A program made the translations under genes and the position numbers. From an uncultured bacterium (GTDB lineage: Bacteria > Myxococcota_A > UBA9042 > PHBI01), in contig CALHXW010000161.1 in the NCBI GenBank assembly GCA_938040325.1, forward strand, positions 1-55,089: 55,089 nt of DNA. Reading direction: 5' to 3'. Shown in pieces: positions 20,401-28,656 of this stretch. How positions within the stretch are numbered: position 1 is the stretch's first letter; every line of letters starts with the position of its first letter. The notes beneath the pieces were generated by a model. That model did no database searches and was not told the DNA's origin. It was given only the letters and a program-made list of their open reading frames with translations.

Positions 20401-23400
20401 GGCCGACGCGTCGCTCTGCGATGACGGCAACACCTGCACGGTCAACGTGTGCGACCCCGCCAATGGTGGCTGTGCCAACCCGTTCGAGTTTGGTGCGCTG
20501 ACAACCCAAGGCAACGCCTGCAACGACACGGATGCATGCACGACGACCGACACCTGCGTCGACGGCATGTGCCAGGGCGATGCTGTGGTCTGCGATGCAC
20601 CGCCCGAGCCCGTTTGCAACGGCGACGACCTGACCATCTCGAGCGGCGGTACCTGTGCCGATGACGGCACGTGCACCTACGACGAGGAGATCATCGCATG
20701 CCCCGCGGGCTGCGCGGATGGCGCCTGTGTCGACGCTGTGTGCACCGGCGACAACGCTGGCACCGCTTGCGACGACGGCAACCCGTGCACCGAGACCGAC
20801 GTGTGCGACGACACCGGAGCCTGTGTCGGTACCGCGCTTGACTGCACAGGGCTGGACTCGGCCTGCTCGCTTGGCGTGTGCGACGCGGCGGCCGGGGCCT
20901 GTGTTGCCCAGAACGCACCGGACGGCGCGAGCTGCGACGACGGTGACCTCTGCACCAGTGGCGATGCCTGCGTGGCCGGCGAGTGCGCCCCGACCGGTGC
21001 AACCAACTGCGATGACGGCAACGTCTGCACCGACGATGTCTGCCTGCCAGCGACCGGCTGCAGCAACACGCCCAACACCAACCCGTGCGATGACGGCGAC
21101 GGCGACGCGTGCACGACGGGCATGTGCGGACTCGGCCAGTGTGTGCCGGGCTCGACCACCGACTGCGACGACGGTGTCGAGTGCACCAACGACAGCTGCG
21201 ACCCGGTCGCGGGTTGCCAGAACGCGCCTGACGCAAGCCTCTGTGACGACGGCAACACCTGCACGGTCAACGTATGCGACCCCGCCAACGGTGGCTGCGC
21301 GAACCCGTTCTCCTTCGGGGCGCTCAACACCAACGGAAGCGGCTGCATCGACGGTGATGACTGCACGGTCGGCGACGTCTGCGACGCGGGAATGTGCAGC
21401 GGTGAGCCAATCCAGTGCGACGATCCGCCGGCTCCCGTTTGCAACGGTTCAGACCTGATCATCTCGTCTGGCGGCCAGTGCACCGACGGCGGCTGCACCT
21501 TCGACCAGGACGTGATCACCTGCCCGAACGGATGCCTCGATGGCGCCTGCACCGACACGGCGTGTGACGGTGCGACCGCTGGCACGACCTGCGACGACGG
21601 CAACCCCTGCACGACCGAAGACGCCTGCGACGGCGCCGGTGGCTGTGCTGGCACCGTGCTCGACTGCAGCGGCTTCGACGACGCCTGCACCACCGGCGCG
21701 TGCCACCCCGGCACGGGTATGTGCGTGGGCGTTCCCAAGCCGCTCGGCACGAGCTGCGAGGACGGCGACCTCTGCACCAACGGCGACTTCTGTAGCGTCG
21801 GACAGTGTGTCCCGGGCGCCCTCGCAGACTGCAACGACGACAACAGCTGCACCGACGACGCCTGCGATGCGACGACCGGTGAGTGCGCGAACGTGGCCAA
21901 CGCGGCGCCGTGCGACACGGGCAGCGTCTGCGAAGCCGGTATCTGCGACGGCGGCGCATGCACGAGCGCAGGGCCTCTTGACTGCGACGACGGCTTCGAC
22001 TGCACGGTCGACAGCTGCGACGACGCGCTTGGCTGCCGCCACACCCCTGACGGCTCGCTCTGCAACGACGGCAACGCCTGCACGACCGACATCTGCACCA
22101 CTCAGAGTGGCTGCGCCAACCAACCGATTGGTGATGGTGTCGAGTGCAGCGATGGCAACGACTGCACGGTCAACGATGTGTGTGTCGGCGGCCTCTGCGC
22201 CGGTGCTGAGCTTGAGTGCCTCGAGCCGCCGGCTCCGAGCTGCGATGGCGACAACCTCGTGGTCTTCAGCGGTGGTGGACAGTGCGACTTCTATGGCGGT
22301 GGCTGCGTCTACGACAGCGTGATGGTGCCTTGCGCGGCCGGCTGTGCCGACGGCGCCTGCATCGACGAGACCTGCGTGGGTGCGGACCCAGGCACGGCTT
22401 GTGATGACGGCAATCCATGCACCGTCGAGGATGCTTGCAGCGACACCGGCGTGTGTGCGGGTGCGGCGAAGGACTGCTCGGACTCCGACGGTCCATGCGG
22501 TAAGGGTATCTGCGACCTCAACACCGGCGAGTGTGGCGTGCTGCCAGAGCCTGACGGCAGCGCCTGCGATGCTGGCGACATCTGCTCGCCCGGCGGGATC
22601 TGCGCCGCGGGTCAGTGCCAAGCGAGCGGGATCCCGTGCGGTACCCCGCCGCCTGCTGAGTGTGTCGGCGGCAACGTCCACCTCTTCGTTGGCGTTGGCG
22701 ACTGCGGTGCGGACGGCTGTACCTATGAGCCGACGGAGATCACGTGCACCGAGGGCTGCCTCAACGGCCAGTGCGTCGTGTCGAACTGCCTCGACAACCC
22801 GGGCGCGGCCTGCGACGACGGCAACCCGTGCACCGAGAGCGATGTCTGCGGCGCCGACGGCTCGTGCGCAGGTGTCGCCAAGACCTGCGTGACCGGAAAC
22901 GCCTGTGTCCAGGGCATCTGTGACCCGGCAACGGGCGAGTGCCAGGAGGACGGCCTGCCGAACTCGGCAGCGTGCGACGACAACAACCCCTGCACGACCG
23001 ACACGTGTCATCCGTTCTTCGGCTGCGTGAACCTCGGCAATGCCGACCCATGCAACGACGGCAACGCGTGCACAAGCGGCGACAGCTGCTCGGGTGGTGA
23101 GTGCGTGGGCGCGTCGGTCCGCTGCGACGAGCCGCCGGCTCCGACCTGCGGAGGCGTCGGTGGTAGCACGCTCTTCATCTACTACTCGGCAGGTCAATGC
23201 GACGCGCTGGGCGGAGGCTGCAACTACGAGCTGGTGGCGGTGCCGTGTCCCTTCGGTTGTGGCGACGGTCGTTGCTTCGACAACGTCTGTGAGGCGGGTG
23301 CTGCCGAGGGTACGGCCTGTAGCGACCGCAACCCATGCACCGTCGACGATGTCTGCGACAACGCTGGTGGCTGCATCGGCGTGGCCAAGGACTGCAGCGA

Positions 23401-26400
23401 CCTCACCACGAACTGCTCGCTGGGTGCGTGCAACGCCGAGACTGGTGCCTGCTTCGCACAGAACCTTGTCGAAGGCTCGCGCTGCAGCGATGGAGATGCG
23501 TGCACGTCAGGCGACCGATGCGTGGAAGGTGTTTGTACCGCGCGTGGCCCGACGCAGTGCAATGACCTCAGCGCCTGCACCACGGATTCCTGCGACAGCG
23601 ACGCTGGCGGCTGCCAGTTCGAGCAAGCGGTGGTCTGCGACGATGGCAACACCTGCACGGGCGACTTCTGCAGCGCACTCTTCGGCTGCCTAGCGATTCC
23701 GAACTCTGGTGATGTCTGCGACGACAACAGCCTCTGCACCACCGAAGACGTCTGCGTCGACGGTGACTGCTCCGGCTCGATCGTCGTGTGCGAGGCACCG
23801 CCTGCTGCGTACTGCGTCGACGGCAACACGCGTCGCGAGTTCCCGGCCGCGGGTGGCGCCTGCTTGCCCGAGCGTGGTTGTCTCTACAGCTTCGTCGACG
23901 AGTCATGCGAGTTCGGCTGCCTCGACGGGGCGTGCTTGGCGAACGCCTGCGAGGCTGGCTGCGACGATGGTGATCCCTGCACGGTCGACACGTGCGAGGA
24001 CGGCACGTGCGCGTCGATGCCGCTCTGCAACGAGGGCTTCGAGTGCGACAACGGCCAGTGCCGTGCGCCACTGTGCACCGGCTGCACGGGCGTTGGCGAC
24101 TGCGGTGCTGACAGCTGGTGCGTCTATCTCAAGGGGGCGAGCAGCGGTATCTGCACCAGCGAGTGCGACGACGACACGGCGTGCCCCGACGACTACGTCT
24201 GCGAGCGCCTTGCCGGCATCGACAACGACTCGGTCCGAGGCTGTGTCCCGGCGGCTGGCGCGTGTGATTGCGAGCCTGACTTTGCCGACGGCTGCGACGG
24301 CGACGACCGCGTCCGCATCAACAGCTGTGGGACGAGCGAGAGCACGATCGAGACGTGCGCCAACGGCTGTGCTAGCGGCGCCTGCTGCCCAGACGGCCAG
24401 ACGGCCGTGTCGGGTGTGTGCATCGATGATGACCAGGTGCCTGGCGGTGGCGGCGGGATCGTCGACATCAACACGGACGCCGTCGTGTACTCGGGAGGCT
24501 GTGAGGCTGGCGGTGGTCAGCGTGACGGAATGCTCTGGGTCCTGCTGGCGCTGGTCGGTGTGGTGGCCTTCGCGCGTCGCCGCCGGACGGTTGCTCGCGC
24601 TGCTGCGACGGTGCTGATCGGCGGTGCGTTCGTCGTCGCTGCCACGAGCTCGCAAGCGCAGGCTCAGTCCTCGACCACGTCCTTTGCTCTCGAGCACTTC
24701 GAGCCGCTGCCTTCGCTGGGACACAACATCCTCAACGTCGGCACAAGCGTGATGCCTGGGCATCTCTCGCCGAGCATTGGCTTTGTCGTGCACTACGTCG
24801 ACGATCCGTTGACGGTGCGGCTGCTCTCCAACGAGGACTTCACGGTCCAGAAGCTCGTCGATGACGCGCTGCGGGCAGACTTTGCTGCAAGCATCGGGCT
24901 CTTCGATATGCTCAGCATTGGCGTCGTGTTGCCCATGACGCTGTCACAGTCCGGCGACGACCTTCAGCTCGCTGGCCGCGCTGGGGAGTCGGTCAGCGGG
25001 TTTGCCCTCGGTGACCTCCGCGTTGAGCTCAAGGGCGCACTGCTGACGCCCGGAGACAACGACGGCCTGGGGCTCCACATCTCGCTGCCGCTCTACATTC
25101 CGATCGGCGACAAGGAGTCGTTTCACACCGATGAGGGCTTCCGTCTCAAGCCCACGCTCGGCTTGGACTACCACCACGACAGCGGGTTTGCCGTTGCTGT
25201 GAACGCTGGTTTTCAGATTCGACCGACGCAGCCGAGCCACAACTTCATCAGCGACGACGCGATTCAGTGGGGACTCGGGTTTGAGGTCCCGACATTCGCT
25301 GATGAGCTGACGCTGATGGCGTCGCTCTTCGGTTCGATTCAGACCGCCGACCACCGCGACCCGACGGACCTGACGCTGGCTGAGACGGCGCGTCTTGACG
25401 ACCCGATCGAGTTTCTTGCCGGTCTTCGCTGGCGCGTGACGCCGGAGTGGCAAGCGATGGCCGGTGCTGGCGCGGGGATCACCCACGCGGTTGGTGCTCC
25501 GTCGTTCCGCGGCTTCTTGAGCTTTGGCTACGCGCCGGTCGACGCTGACAGCGACGAGGACGGCATCATGGACAGCCTCGATCAGTGCCCCGATCAGCCG
25601 GAAGATAAGGACGGCTTTGAGGACGGCAACGGCTGTCCGGACGTCGACAACGACAACGATGGAATCCTAGACGTCGATGACGGGGCTGCCGATGGCTCGA
25701 TGTTCGGCAACTGCCGCGACAATCCTGAGGACAAGGATGGCTTCGAGGACACCGACGGCTGCCCGGACGATGACAACGACAACGACGGCGTCAAAGACAG
25801 CAAAGACAAGTGCCCGATCGACCCTGAGGATGCCGATGGGTACGGCGACGCCGACGGCTGTCCCGATCCCGACAACGACAGCGACGGCATCCTCGACGTT
25901 GTCGACGGTCCTGTGGGCGCAAGCGGCTTCGGCGCGTGCATGAACGACCCGGAGGACATGGACGGCTGGGAGGACGACGATGGCTGCATCGACGCTGACA
26001 ACGATGGCGACGGTGTGTTGGACACCAAGGACAAGTGCCCGATTCAGCCGGAGACGAAGAACGGCGTTGACGACGAGGATGGCTGCCCGGACACCACCCA
26101 AAAGGACGTCAAGATCGAAGACGGCAAGGTGGTGATCCTCAAGAAGGTCTTCTTCGCCTTCAACAAGGACGTCATCAAGCGCAAGAGCTACGCAATCCTG
26201 AACTCTGTCGCGATGGTTCTCCAAGAGAACGAGTACATCACGAAGGTCCGTGTCGAGGGGCACACCGACAGCGACGGAAAGGAAGCCTACAACCTGGACC
26301 TGTCGACCCGCCGAGCGAACTCGGTCAAAGAGTACCTCATCAGCAAGGGCGTTGAGGCGGGACGTCTGTCGTCGCAAGGCTTCGGGGAGGGTAAGCCGCT

Positions 26401-26530
26401 GGAGTCCAACGCGAGCGCTGCGGGCCGCGCTGCGAACCGGCGCGTGGAGTTCTCGATCCTCGAGGTCTTCGGCAAGCCTGCCAACGTGAAGGTCAAGAGC
26501 GAGGACAATCGGCCGGAGACGACCGAGTAG
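14498..26530 (+). CDS. 4010-aa Cys-rich repeat protein with internal MYXO-CTERM-like segment and OmpA C-terminus
   Basis: One uninterrupted frame. A signal peptide (1-31, ending DALAQ) is followed by some 3200 residues of short CDDGxxCTxDxCDPxxGC repeats like the Dictyostelium CTDC repeat, with a larger repeat of about 273 residues. Around 3335 comes GGC, then a Gly-rich segment, a hydrophobic helix (3345-3359), ARRRR (3359-3363), a second signal-peptide-like segment (3368-3389, ending SSQAQA), a beta-barrel-like domain (about 3392-3683), TSP3 DxDxDG repeats (about 3685-3865) and an OmpA peptidoglycan-binding domain (about 3870-4000; EGHTDSDG, LSTRRANSV, NRRVEF). It looks like a MYXO-CTERM surface protein fused to an OmpA-family outer-membrane protein. 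Likely role: an outer-membrane anchor tied to the wall plus a long disulfide-rich extracellular stalk. Maturation into two chains is inferred. A terminator follows the stop. Confidence 0.93.
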   Translation: MNSCWFRHFLVVFFACSAFGATALISTDALAQCATADDCDDDNPCTLDLCLTFQPGGLCQNLPDPLEGQPCDDGDMCTEDGRCVAGECMAGPAVECDDGDDCTTDACDPATGCTADPVADGDPCDDANACTSGDACMAGACTGAPVVCDDMDPCTEDKCDDATGECGSTPAADMTPCDNDDACLDSLCMAGVCTDTTPTDCDDDNACTEDACDPATGCTNDPVADATACDDGDACTETDVCTAGACAGEALDCDDGNPCTADFCAGGSCLHLPVGPDGPCDDGDPCTEGDTCDAAGMCNPGKAVDCDDANACTDDMCDPVDGCVNTNNTADCDDDDLCTDDDVCADGVCAGTAKVCDDDDACNGVEVCEMGQCVPGVALDCDDGDVCTDDSCDPTDGCVNAPNTGNPCDDMTACTDTSRCQAGVCTGVPKDCDDSDACTEDACDPVTGECVDPPPAVDCDDSVDCTVDACDPATGCTNTPDAAPCDDGNPCTEDVCDPVDGCINTPVPDATACDDGDLCTEMDMCAAGECVAGEPLDCDDMNGCTTDECVPADGCVNTPAALTPCDVDPCQQEFCDLAGTCRALLPEDCDDGIECTVDSCDPVDGCVNAPDDAMCDDTDPCTANVCDPAAGCDFTQPGPDGDPCDDTDTCTENDVCASGTCTGEAVVCDMPPADMCDGDDLITYSGGMCVDGACEYTETPTTCPAGCDAGACIVPDCDGTNDGAACDDGDPCTVDDVCTGLNACAGTELDCTVLDDGCNVGVCDPAASACVAQPNADGTTCDDSDACTSGDVCTAGECAGEAVDCDDDNACTDDLCDPGAGCVNEPNTAPCDDGDGDICTQGTCEAGACVAGAMTDCDDGIACTKDACDPIAGCMHTGSDDACDDANDCTIDTCDLVAGCQNSAADADGEMCDDTNLCTENDVCTAGACTGEAIVCDEPPADTCVGTDLVTYTGGMCVDGACEYEETATPCPDGCVDDACVVPDCDGVNNGDPCDDGDPCTADDVCTGLNTCAGTALDCTAFDTACTVGACDPDAGECVAQPVVDGAACDDGDACTAGDACLGGTCTPGAPADCDDGEVCTDDACDPMAGCTNEPNAEPCDDGDGDVCTVGLCEAGACVPGGPNDCDDGVECTVDSCDPVAGCVNEADASLCDDDDICTVDVCDPANGGCMNPFEFGSINTNGQTCDDTDDCTSTDVCTDGVCGGEPLVCDMPPEPVCDGTSLVVSSGGMCEAGECTYDEIVTECENGCDAGACVVPECDGAAAGTPCDDGVPCTENDACDGAGGCVGTLVDCTGLDDVCVIGECNVATGQCEPLPAADGTVCDDGDACTEGDACAAGQCNPGAPTDCDDANVCTDDACDPAAGCTNEPNTEPCDDGDGDACTTGMCEAGACAAGGVTDCDDGIECTVDSCDPVDGCVNAPDATTCDDGNACTINVCDPAAGGCANPYEFGALTTQGNACNDAEACTDSDVCTDGVCTGEPIVCDAPPEAMCDGADLTTYSGGACVAGACEYDEEVTNCPDGCEDAACLDPTCTGANNGDPCDDGDPCTADDVCTGASTCAGTVLDCSTLTDACNMGVCDPAAGECVASPVVDGATCDDGDACTDGDVCTAGECAPVGALDCDDDNPCTDDSCDPVDGCVNAFNTAQCDDGDGDACTSGQCAAGMCIPGVPTDCDDGIECTVDSCDPVDGCISQADASLCDDGNTCTVNVCDPAAGGCANPFEFGALTTQGNSCIDGDDCTSMDICTDGECAGEPVVCDTPPAPFCNGDTLVLSTGGMCEAGLCTYEEEEVPCDGGCDAGACQTSECDGAAQGTACDDGIPCTEEDVCDGAGGCAGTAVDCSALDSACSIGECNAASGACEATPAVNGTPCDDGDLCTEGEICVGGSCSPGAPLVCDDGDVCTDDVCDPAAGCTFTPNTAPCDDGDGDACTTGICDAGQCAPGAVTDCDDMIACTVDSCDPVAGCINQADASLCDDGNTCTVNVCDPANGGCANPFEFGALTTQGNACNDTDACTTTDTCVDGMCQGDAVVCDAPPEPVCNGDDLTISSGGTCADDGTCTYDEEIIACPAGCADGACVDAVCTGDNAGTACDDGNPCTETDVCDDTGACVGTALDCTGLDSACSLGVCDAAAGACVAQNAPDGASCDDGDLCTSGDACVAGECAPTGATNCDDGNVCTDDVCLPATGCSNTPNTNPCDDGDGDACTTGMCGLGQCVPGSTTDCDDGVECTNDSCDPVAGCQNAPDASLCDDGNTCTVNVCDPANGGCANPFSFGALNTNGSGCIDGDDCTVGDVCDAGMCSGEPIQCDDPPAPVCNGSDLIISSGGQCTDGGCTFDQDVITCPNGCLDGACTDTACDGATAGTTCDDGNPCTTEDACDGAGGCAGTVLDCSGFDDACTTGACHPGTGMCVGVPKPLGTSCEDGDLCTNGDFCSVGQCVPGALADCNDDNSCTDDACDATTGECANVANAAPCDTGSVCEAGICDGGACTSAGPLDCDDGFDCTVDSCDDALGCRHTPDGSLCNDGNACTTDICTTQSGCANQPIGDGVECSDGNDCTVNDVCVGGLCAGAELECLEPPAPSCDGDNLVVFSGGGQCDFYGGGCVYDSVMVPCAAGCADGACIDETCVGADPGTACDDGNPCTVEDACSDTGVCAGAAKDCSDSDGPCGKGICDLNTGECGVLPEPDGSACDAGDICSPGGICAAGQCQASGIPCGTPPPAECVGGNVHLFVGVGDCGADGCTYEPTEITCTEGCLNGQCVVSNCLDNPGAACDDGNPCTESDVCGADGSCAGVAKTCVTGNACVQGICDPATGECQEDGLPNSAACDDNNPCTTDTCHPFFGCVNLGNADPCNDGNACTSGDSCSGGECVGASVRCDEPPAPTCGGVGGSTLFIYYSAGQCDALGGGCNYELVAVPCPFGCGDGRCFDNVCEAGAAEGTACSDRNPCTVDDVCDNAGGCIGVAKDCSDLTTNCSLGACNAETGACFAQNLVEGSRCSDGDACTSGDRCVEGVCTARGPTQCNDLSACTTDSCDSDAGGCQFEQAVVCDDGNTCTGDFCSALFGCLAIPNSGDVCDDNSLCTTEDVCVDGDCSGSIVVCEAPPAAYCVDGNTRREFPAAGGACLPERGCLYSFVDESCEFGCLDGACLANACEAGCDDGDPCTVDTCEDGTCASMPLCNEGFECDNGQCRAPLCTGCTGVGDCGADSWCVYLKGASSGICTSECDDDTACPDDYVCERLAGIDNDSVRGCVPAAGACDCEPDFADGCDGDDRVRINSCGTSESTIETCANGCASGACCPDGQTAVSGVCIDDDQVPGGGGGIVDINTDAVVYSGGCEAGGGQRDGMLWVLLALVGVVAFARRRRTVARAAATVLIGGAFVVAATSSQAQAQSSTTSFALEHFEPLPSLGHNILNVGTSVMPGHLSPSIGFVVHYVDDPLTVRLLSNEDFTVQKLVDDALRADFAASIGLFDMLSIGVVLPMTLSQSGDDLQLAGRAGESVSGFALGDLRVELKGALLTPGDNDGLGLHISLPLYIPIGDKESFHTDEGFRLKPTLGLDYHHDSGFAVAVNAGFQIRPTQPSHNFISDDAIQWGLGFEVPTFADELTLMASLFGSIQTADHRDPTDLTLAETARLDDPIEFLAGLRWRVTPEWQAMAGAGAGITHAVGAPSFRGFLSFGYAPVDADSDEDGIMDSLDQCPDQPEDKDGFEDGNGCPDVDNDNDGILDVDDGAADGSMFGNCRDNPEDKDGFEDTDGCPDDDNDNDGVKDSKDKCPIDPEDADGYGDADGCPDPDNDSDGILDVVDGPVGASGFGACMNDPEDMDGWEDDDGCIDADNDGDGVLDTKDKCPIQPETKNGVDDEDGCPDTTQKDVKIEDGKVVILKKVFFAFNKDVIKRKSYAILNSVAMVLQENEYITKVRVEGHTDSDGKEAYNLDLSTRRANSVKEYLISKGVEAGRLSSQGFGEGKPLESNASAAGRAANRRVEFSILEVFGKPANVKVKSEDNRPETTE
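16499..23791 (+). repeat. Higher-order ~820-bp coding repeat
   Basis: The codon for the conserved Cys in VCDxPPxxxCxG, which starts each super-repeat, occurs at 16499, 17303, 18124, 18947, 19769, 20591, 21416, 22217, 22637, 23123 and 23789. The intervals are 804, 821, 823, 822, 822, 825, 801, 420, 486 and 666 bp. The first seven units are close to full length and regular; the last ones are shorter and more diverged. Blocks such as DGIECTVDSCDPVDGC recur with nearly the same DNA, which points to duplication within the gene by recombination. Confidence 0.88.
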
Positions 26531-26552
26531 CGCGTCGACCCTGATGTCGGGA

Positions 26553-26585
26553 AGGGCCCAGCCGCTTGGCTTGGGCCCTTTCTTA
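26553..26585 (+). terminator. Intrinsic terminator after the giant OmpA-family gene
   Basis: GGGCCCAGCC at 26553-26562 can pair with GGCTTGGGCCC ending at 26578, with one bulged base, and TTTCTT follows. It begins 22 bases after the stop codon and separates this gene from the convergent Sel1-like gene. Confidence 0.8.
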
Positions 26586-26642
26586 TTCGGCGGCGTGGTG
26601 AGCGGCTGGCGCTCGCTCCATGTGGCGCCGTTGGAGCCGTCT

Positions 26643-27677
26643 CTAGCGGCGTCTGCGGCCTACGATGGCGGTGAGATGTCCGCACGAGTCATCGTCGCCC
26701 AAGCGGCAGCCCATCTCGAGGTAGCCGCGAGCGACGTCGGCGTGGCCACGAGCAACATAGTGACGTCCGATCTGCCCGCAGCCGCGTGCGTCGCGGAGAT
26801 CGCACGCCGTAGTCCACCGTTGCAGCGCCGTCTCGACGTCGCCGCGCGACTCGAAGCGGTCACCAGCGTCCGCGCATGAGGGGGCAGAGCCCCGCTCACA
26901 GGCTGCTTCCAGTGGCGCGAGGACCGACGTTCCGAGCAGTCGCCTCGCGCGATGCTTCGCAGTCTGCACAGGCCGGGTGCGCGCGCTGGACGGTGCACGC
27001 GTCTGGCGATCGAGTCGCTCGCAAGCAAAGCGCGCGCCAAGCTGGCATCCGCGTTGGTAGAAGGGCAGGGCAGCAGAGACATCCTTGCGGTCGCGCTCCA
27101 GCAGGCTCGCGACGTTGCCACAGCCGACAGCAAGGTCTCCGTCGCACGCACGTCGGTAGTATCGCTCTGCGCGCACAAGGTCGGGAGGCGTTGCGCTCGC
27201 GGCCTCGACGCCGGCGCGGTTGCAGGCGCGCACGTCGCCGACCTCACACGAGCGGGCGTCGCGGGACATCGGCGGCGGGTCCATGTCGGGACGGGGCGCA
27301 GCGCGTGCTGTCGCCGCGTCGCACGGGACCACCGGCACCGTGCGATCGCCGACCTCAAGGCGTGCTGAGACAACCGTCCAGCTGTGGCCGTCCCAGTCTG
27401 CGGCATAGCTAAGCGTCCCGCGTCCTCGCGCGCCTCGGACAGGGGCGGACCAGATCGCCTGTCGGTAGGACTCGTGACCGCTGGACGAGCCGCATGTCAG
27501 GCCGACGAAGCTGGTGTCGATCGCGGGACCTAGGGCATCGGTGGCGCCCACGCATGTGTTGGCTTGAGCGACAGCCTGAGTCAAGGAGCCGTCCGAGCGC
27601 GCGTAGAGGCCGGTCCCAACGGGGACGCCGACGACGAGCAACGCGACGAGTATGAGGAGTCGAGTCATCGCGCTCAT
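26643..27677 (-). CDS. Sel1/HCP-like Cys-rich repeat protein, exported or membrane-anchored
   Basis: I start it at ATG 27677 (MSAMTR...; ATG 27668 is an alternative), giving 344 residues. The frame stays open further upstream, but that part has no signal-like or conserved sequence. The N-terminus is a hydrophobic helix (LLILVALLVVGVPVG), a signal peptide or anchor. The C-terminal half carries Sel1-like helical repeats with spaced Cys pairs, for example AERYYRRACDGDLAVGCGN, FYQRGCQLGARFACE, LEAACERGSAPSCADAGD and YLEMGCRLGDDDSCG. This resembles the disulfide-linked helical repeats of Helicobacter Cys-rich (Hcp) proteins. Such repeats usually mediate protein binding; the partner is unknown. The gene is divergent from trmJ. 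Confidence 0.8.
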   Translation of the reverse strand: MSAMTRLLILVALLVVGVPVGTGLYARSDGSLTQAVAQANTCVGATDALGPAIDTSFVGLTCGSSSGHESYRQAIWSAPVRGARGRGTLSYAADWDGHSWTVVSARLEVGDRTVPVVPCDAATARAAPRPDMDPPPMSRDARSCEVGDVRACNRAGVEAASATPPDLVRAERYYRRACDGDLAVGCGNVASLLERDRKDVSAALPFYQRGCQLGARFACERLDRQTRAPSSARTRPVQTAKHRARRLLGTSVLAPLEAACERGSAPSCADAGDRFESRGDVETALQRWTTACDLRDARGCGQIGRHYVARGHADVARGYLEMGCRLGDDDSCGHLTAIVGRRRR

Positions 27678-27854
27678 TGAGCCGTGCCTCGCTAGATTGG
27701 CAACTTTTTGAGTCTCGCTTCGCGCGCAGTCCGGCCTCGGAACTGCGCAAGGTAGGCTCGTCCCAGCTGCGGGACCGCGCCGGATTCCTGTGACAGGTGA
27801 GCGGCGCTCCTTTAAGACAGAGTTCGGCAGTGTGGCCTTGGAAACGGGGGGTTC

Positions 27855-28583
27855 ATGACGCTGGCCAATATTCGGGTTGTGCTCGACCACCCTTCACATC
27901 CAGGCAACGTCGGCGCGACAGCACGCGCGATGAAGGTCATGGGGCTGTCGCAGCTGGCGCTTATCCGCGGCGCGGATCCTGATTGTTCGGAGGCGGTCGC
28001 CCGAGCGTCCGGGGCCGGTGATCTGCTCGAGGGCGCGCTTCGTGTCGAGACCCTGGCCGAAGCGGTGGCAGGGTGTCCGCTGGTGATCGCATGCAGCGCG
28101 CGCCGACGTGACGGCACGAGGCCCCAGCTAACGGTGCGAGCCGCCGCGGAGCTCGCCGTCACAGAGTCCGTCACACATCCCGTAGCGATCTTGTTTGGCA
28201 CAGAGCGGACCGGCCTGCCGAAGGAAGCGCTCGACTTGTCGCATGTGCACCTGTGCATCGATACAGCGCCGGACTTTTGGTCGCTGAACCTCGCGATGGC
28301 GGTCCAGGTTGTTTGCCACGAGCTCCTGCAGGCGTCCCTTCAGCAAGCCGCCGTCGCTGCGCAAGTGCCGGCGGTCGTGGAGCCGGTCGCCCCGCAAGAT
28401 GAAGTGGAAGGCATGTACGGGCATCTTGAGTCGGCGCTGATCGGCAGCGGTTTTCTTCGGCCGGATCACCGCGGCAACGTGATCAGACGGCTGCGCGACG
28501 TCTTCCAACGGGCGCGCCTCACCTCATACGAAGTGAACCTTGTGCGCGGATGCCTCAAGTCGCTTGAGCGTCCACGGCGTTGA
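27855..28583 (+). CDS. trmJ: tRNA 2'-O-methyltransferase TrmJ-like (SPOUT)
   Basis: 242 residues of the SpoU/TrmH SPOUT family, closest in pattern to TrmJ, which methylates the ribose of tRNA position 32. The N-terminal VVLDHPSHPGNVGATARAMK is the typical TrmJ opening. The S-adenosylmethionine knot region includes ILFGTERTGLPKEAL and SLNLAMAVQVVCHEL. The C-terminal extension has HLESALIGSGFL, seen in TrmJ. ATG 27855 is preceded by a G-rich ribosome-binding site (GGGGGG). Exact target base and position are inferred from the family. Confidence 0.87.
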   Translation: MTLANIRVVLDHPSHPGNVGATARAMKVMGLSQLALIRGADPDCSEAVARASGAGDLLEGALRVETLAEAVAGCPLVIACSARRRDGTRPQLTVRAAAELAVTESVTHPVAILFGTERTGLPKEALDLSHVHLCIDTAPDFWSLNLAMAVQVVCHELLQASLQQAAVAAQVPAVVEPVAPQDEVEGMYGHLESALIGSGFLRPDHRGNVIRRLRDVFQRARLTSYEVNLVRGCLKSLERPRR

Positions 28584-28656
28584 TGAGCGGACGCCCTCGG
28601 CACCGAACCACACAAGCCGATTGCCACGCGACCGGACGCGTGTTCAGCTCGGACGC

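Noticed and set aside
16049-20509. 1486-codon open frame on the minus strand inside the giant Cys-rich gene
   Set aside because: It mirrors the repeated CDDG/CTDDxCD codons, whose complements (GTC, GCA, GTG, CGT) rarely give stops. The translation is a monotone Ala/Val/Asp/Arg mix with no known domain, while the plus strand has clear conserved repeats.
16499-23791. CRISPR-like or satellite array
   Set aside because: The repeats stay in frame, differ at synonymous positions and encode Cys-rich modules. Units are ~820 bp, not short repeats with unique spacers.
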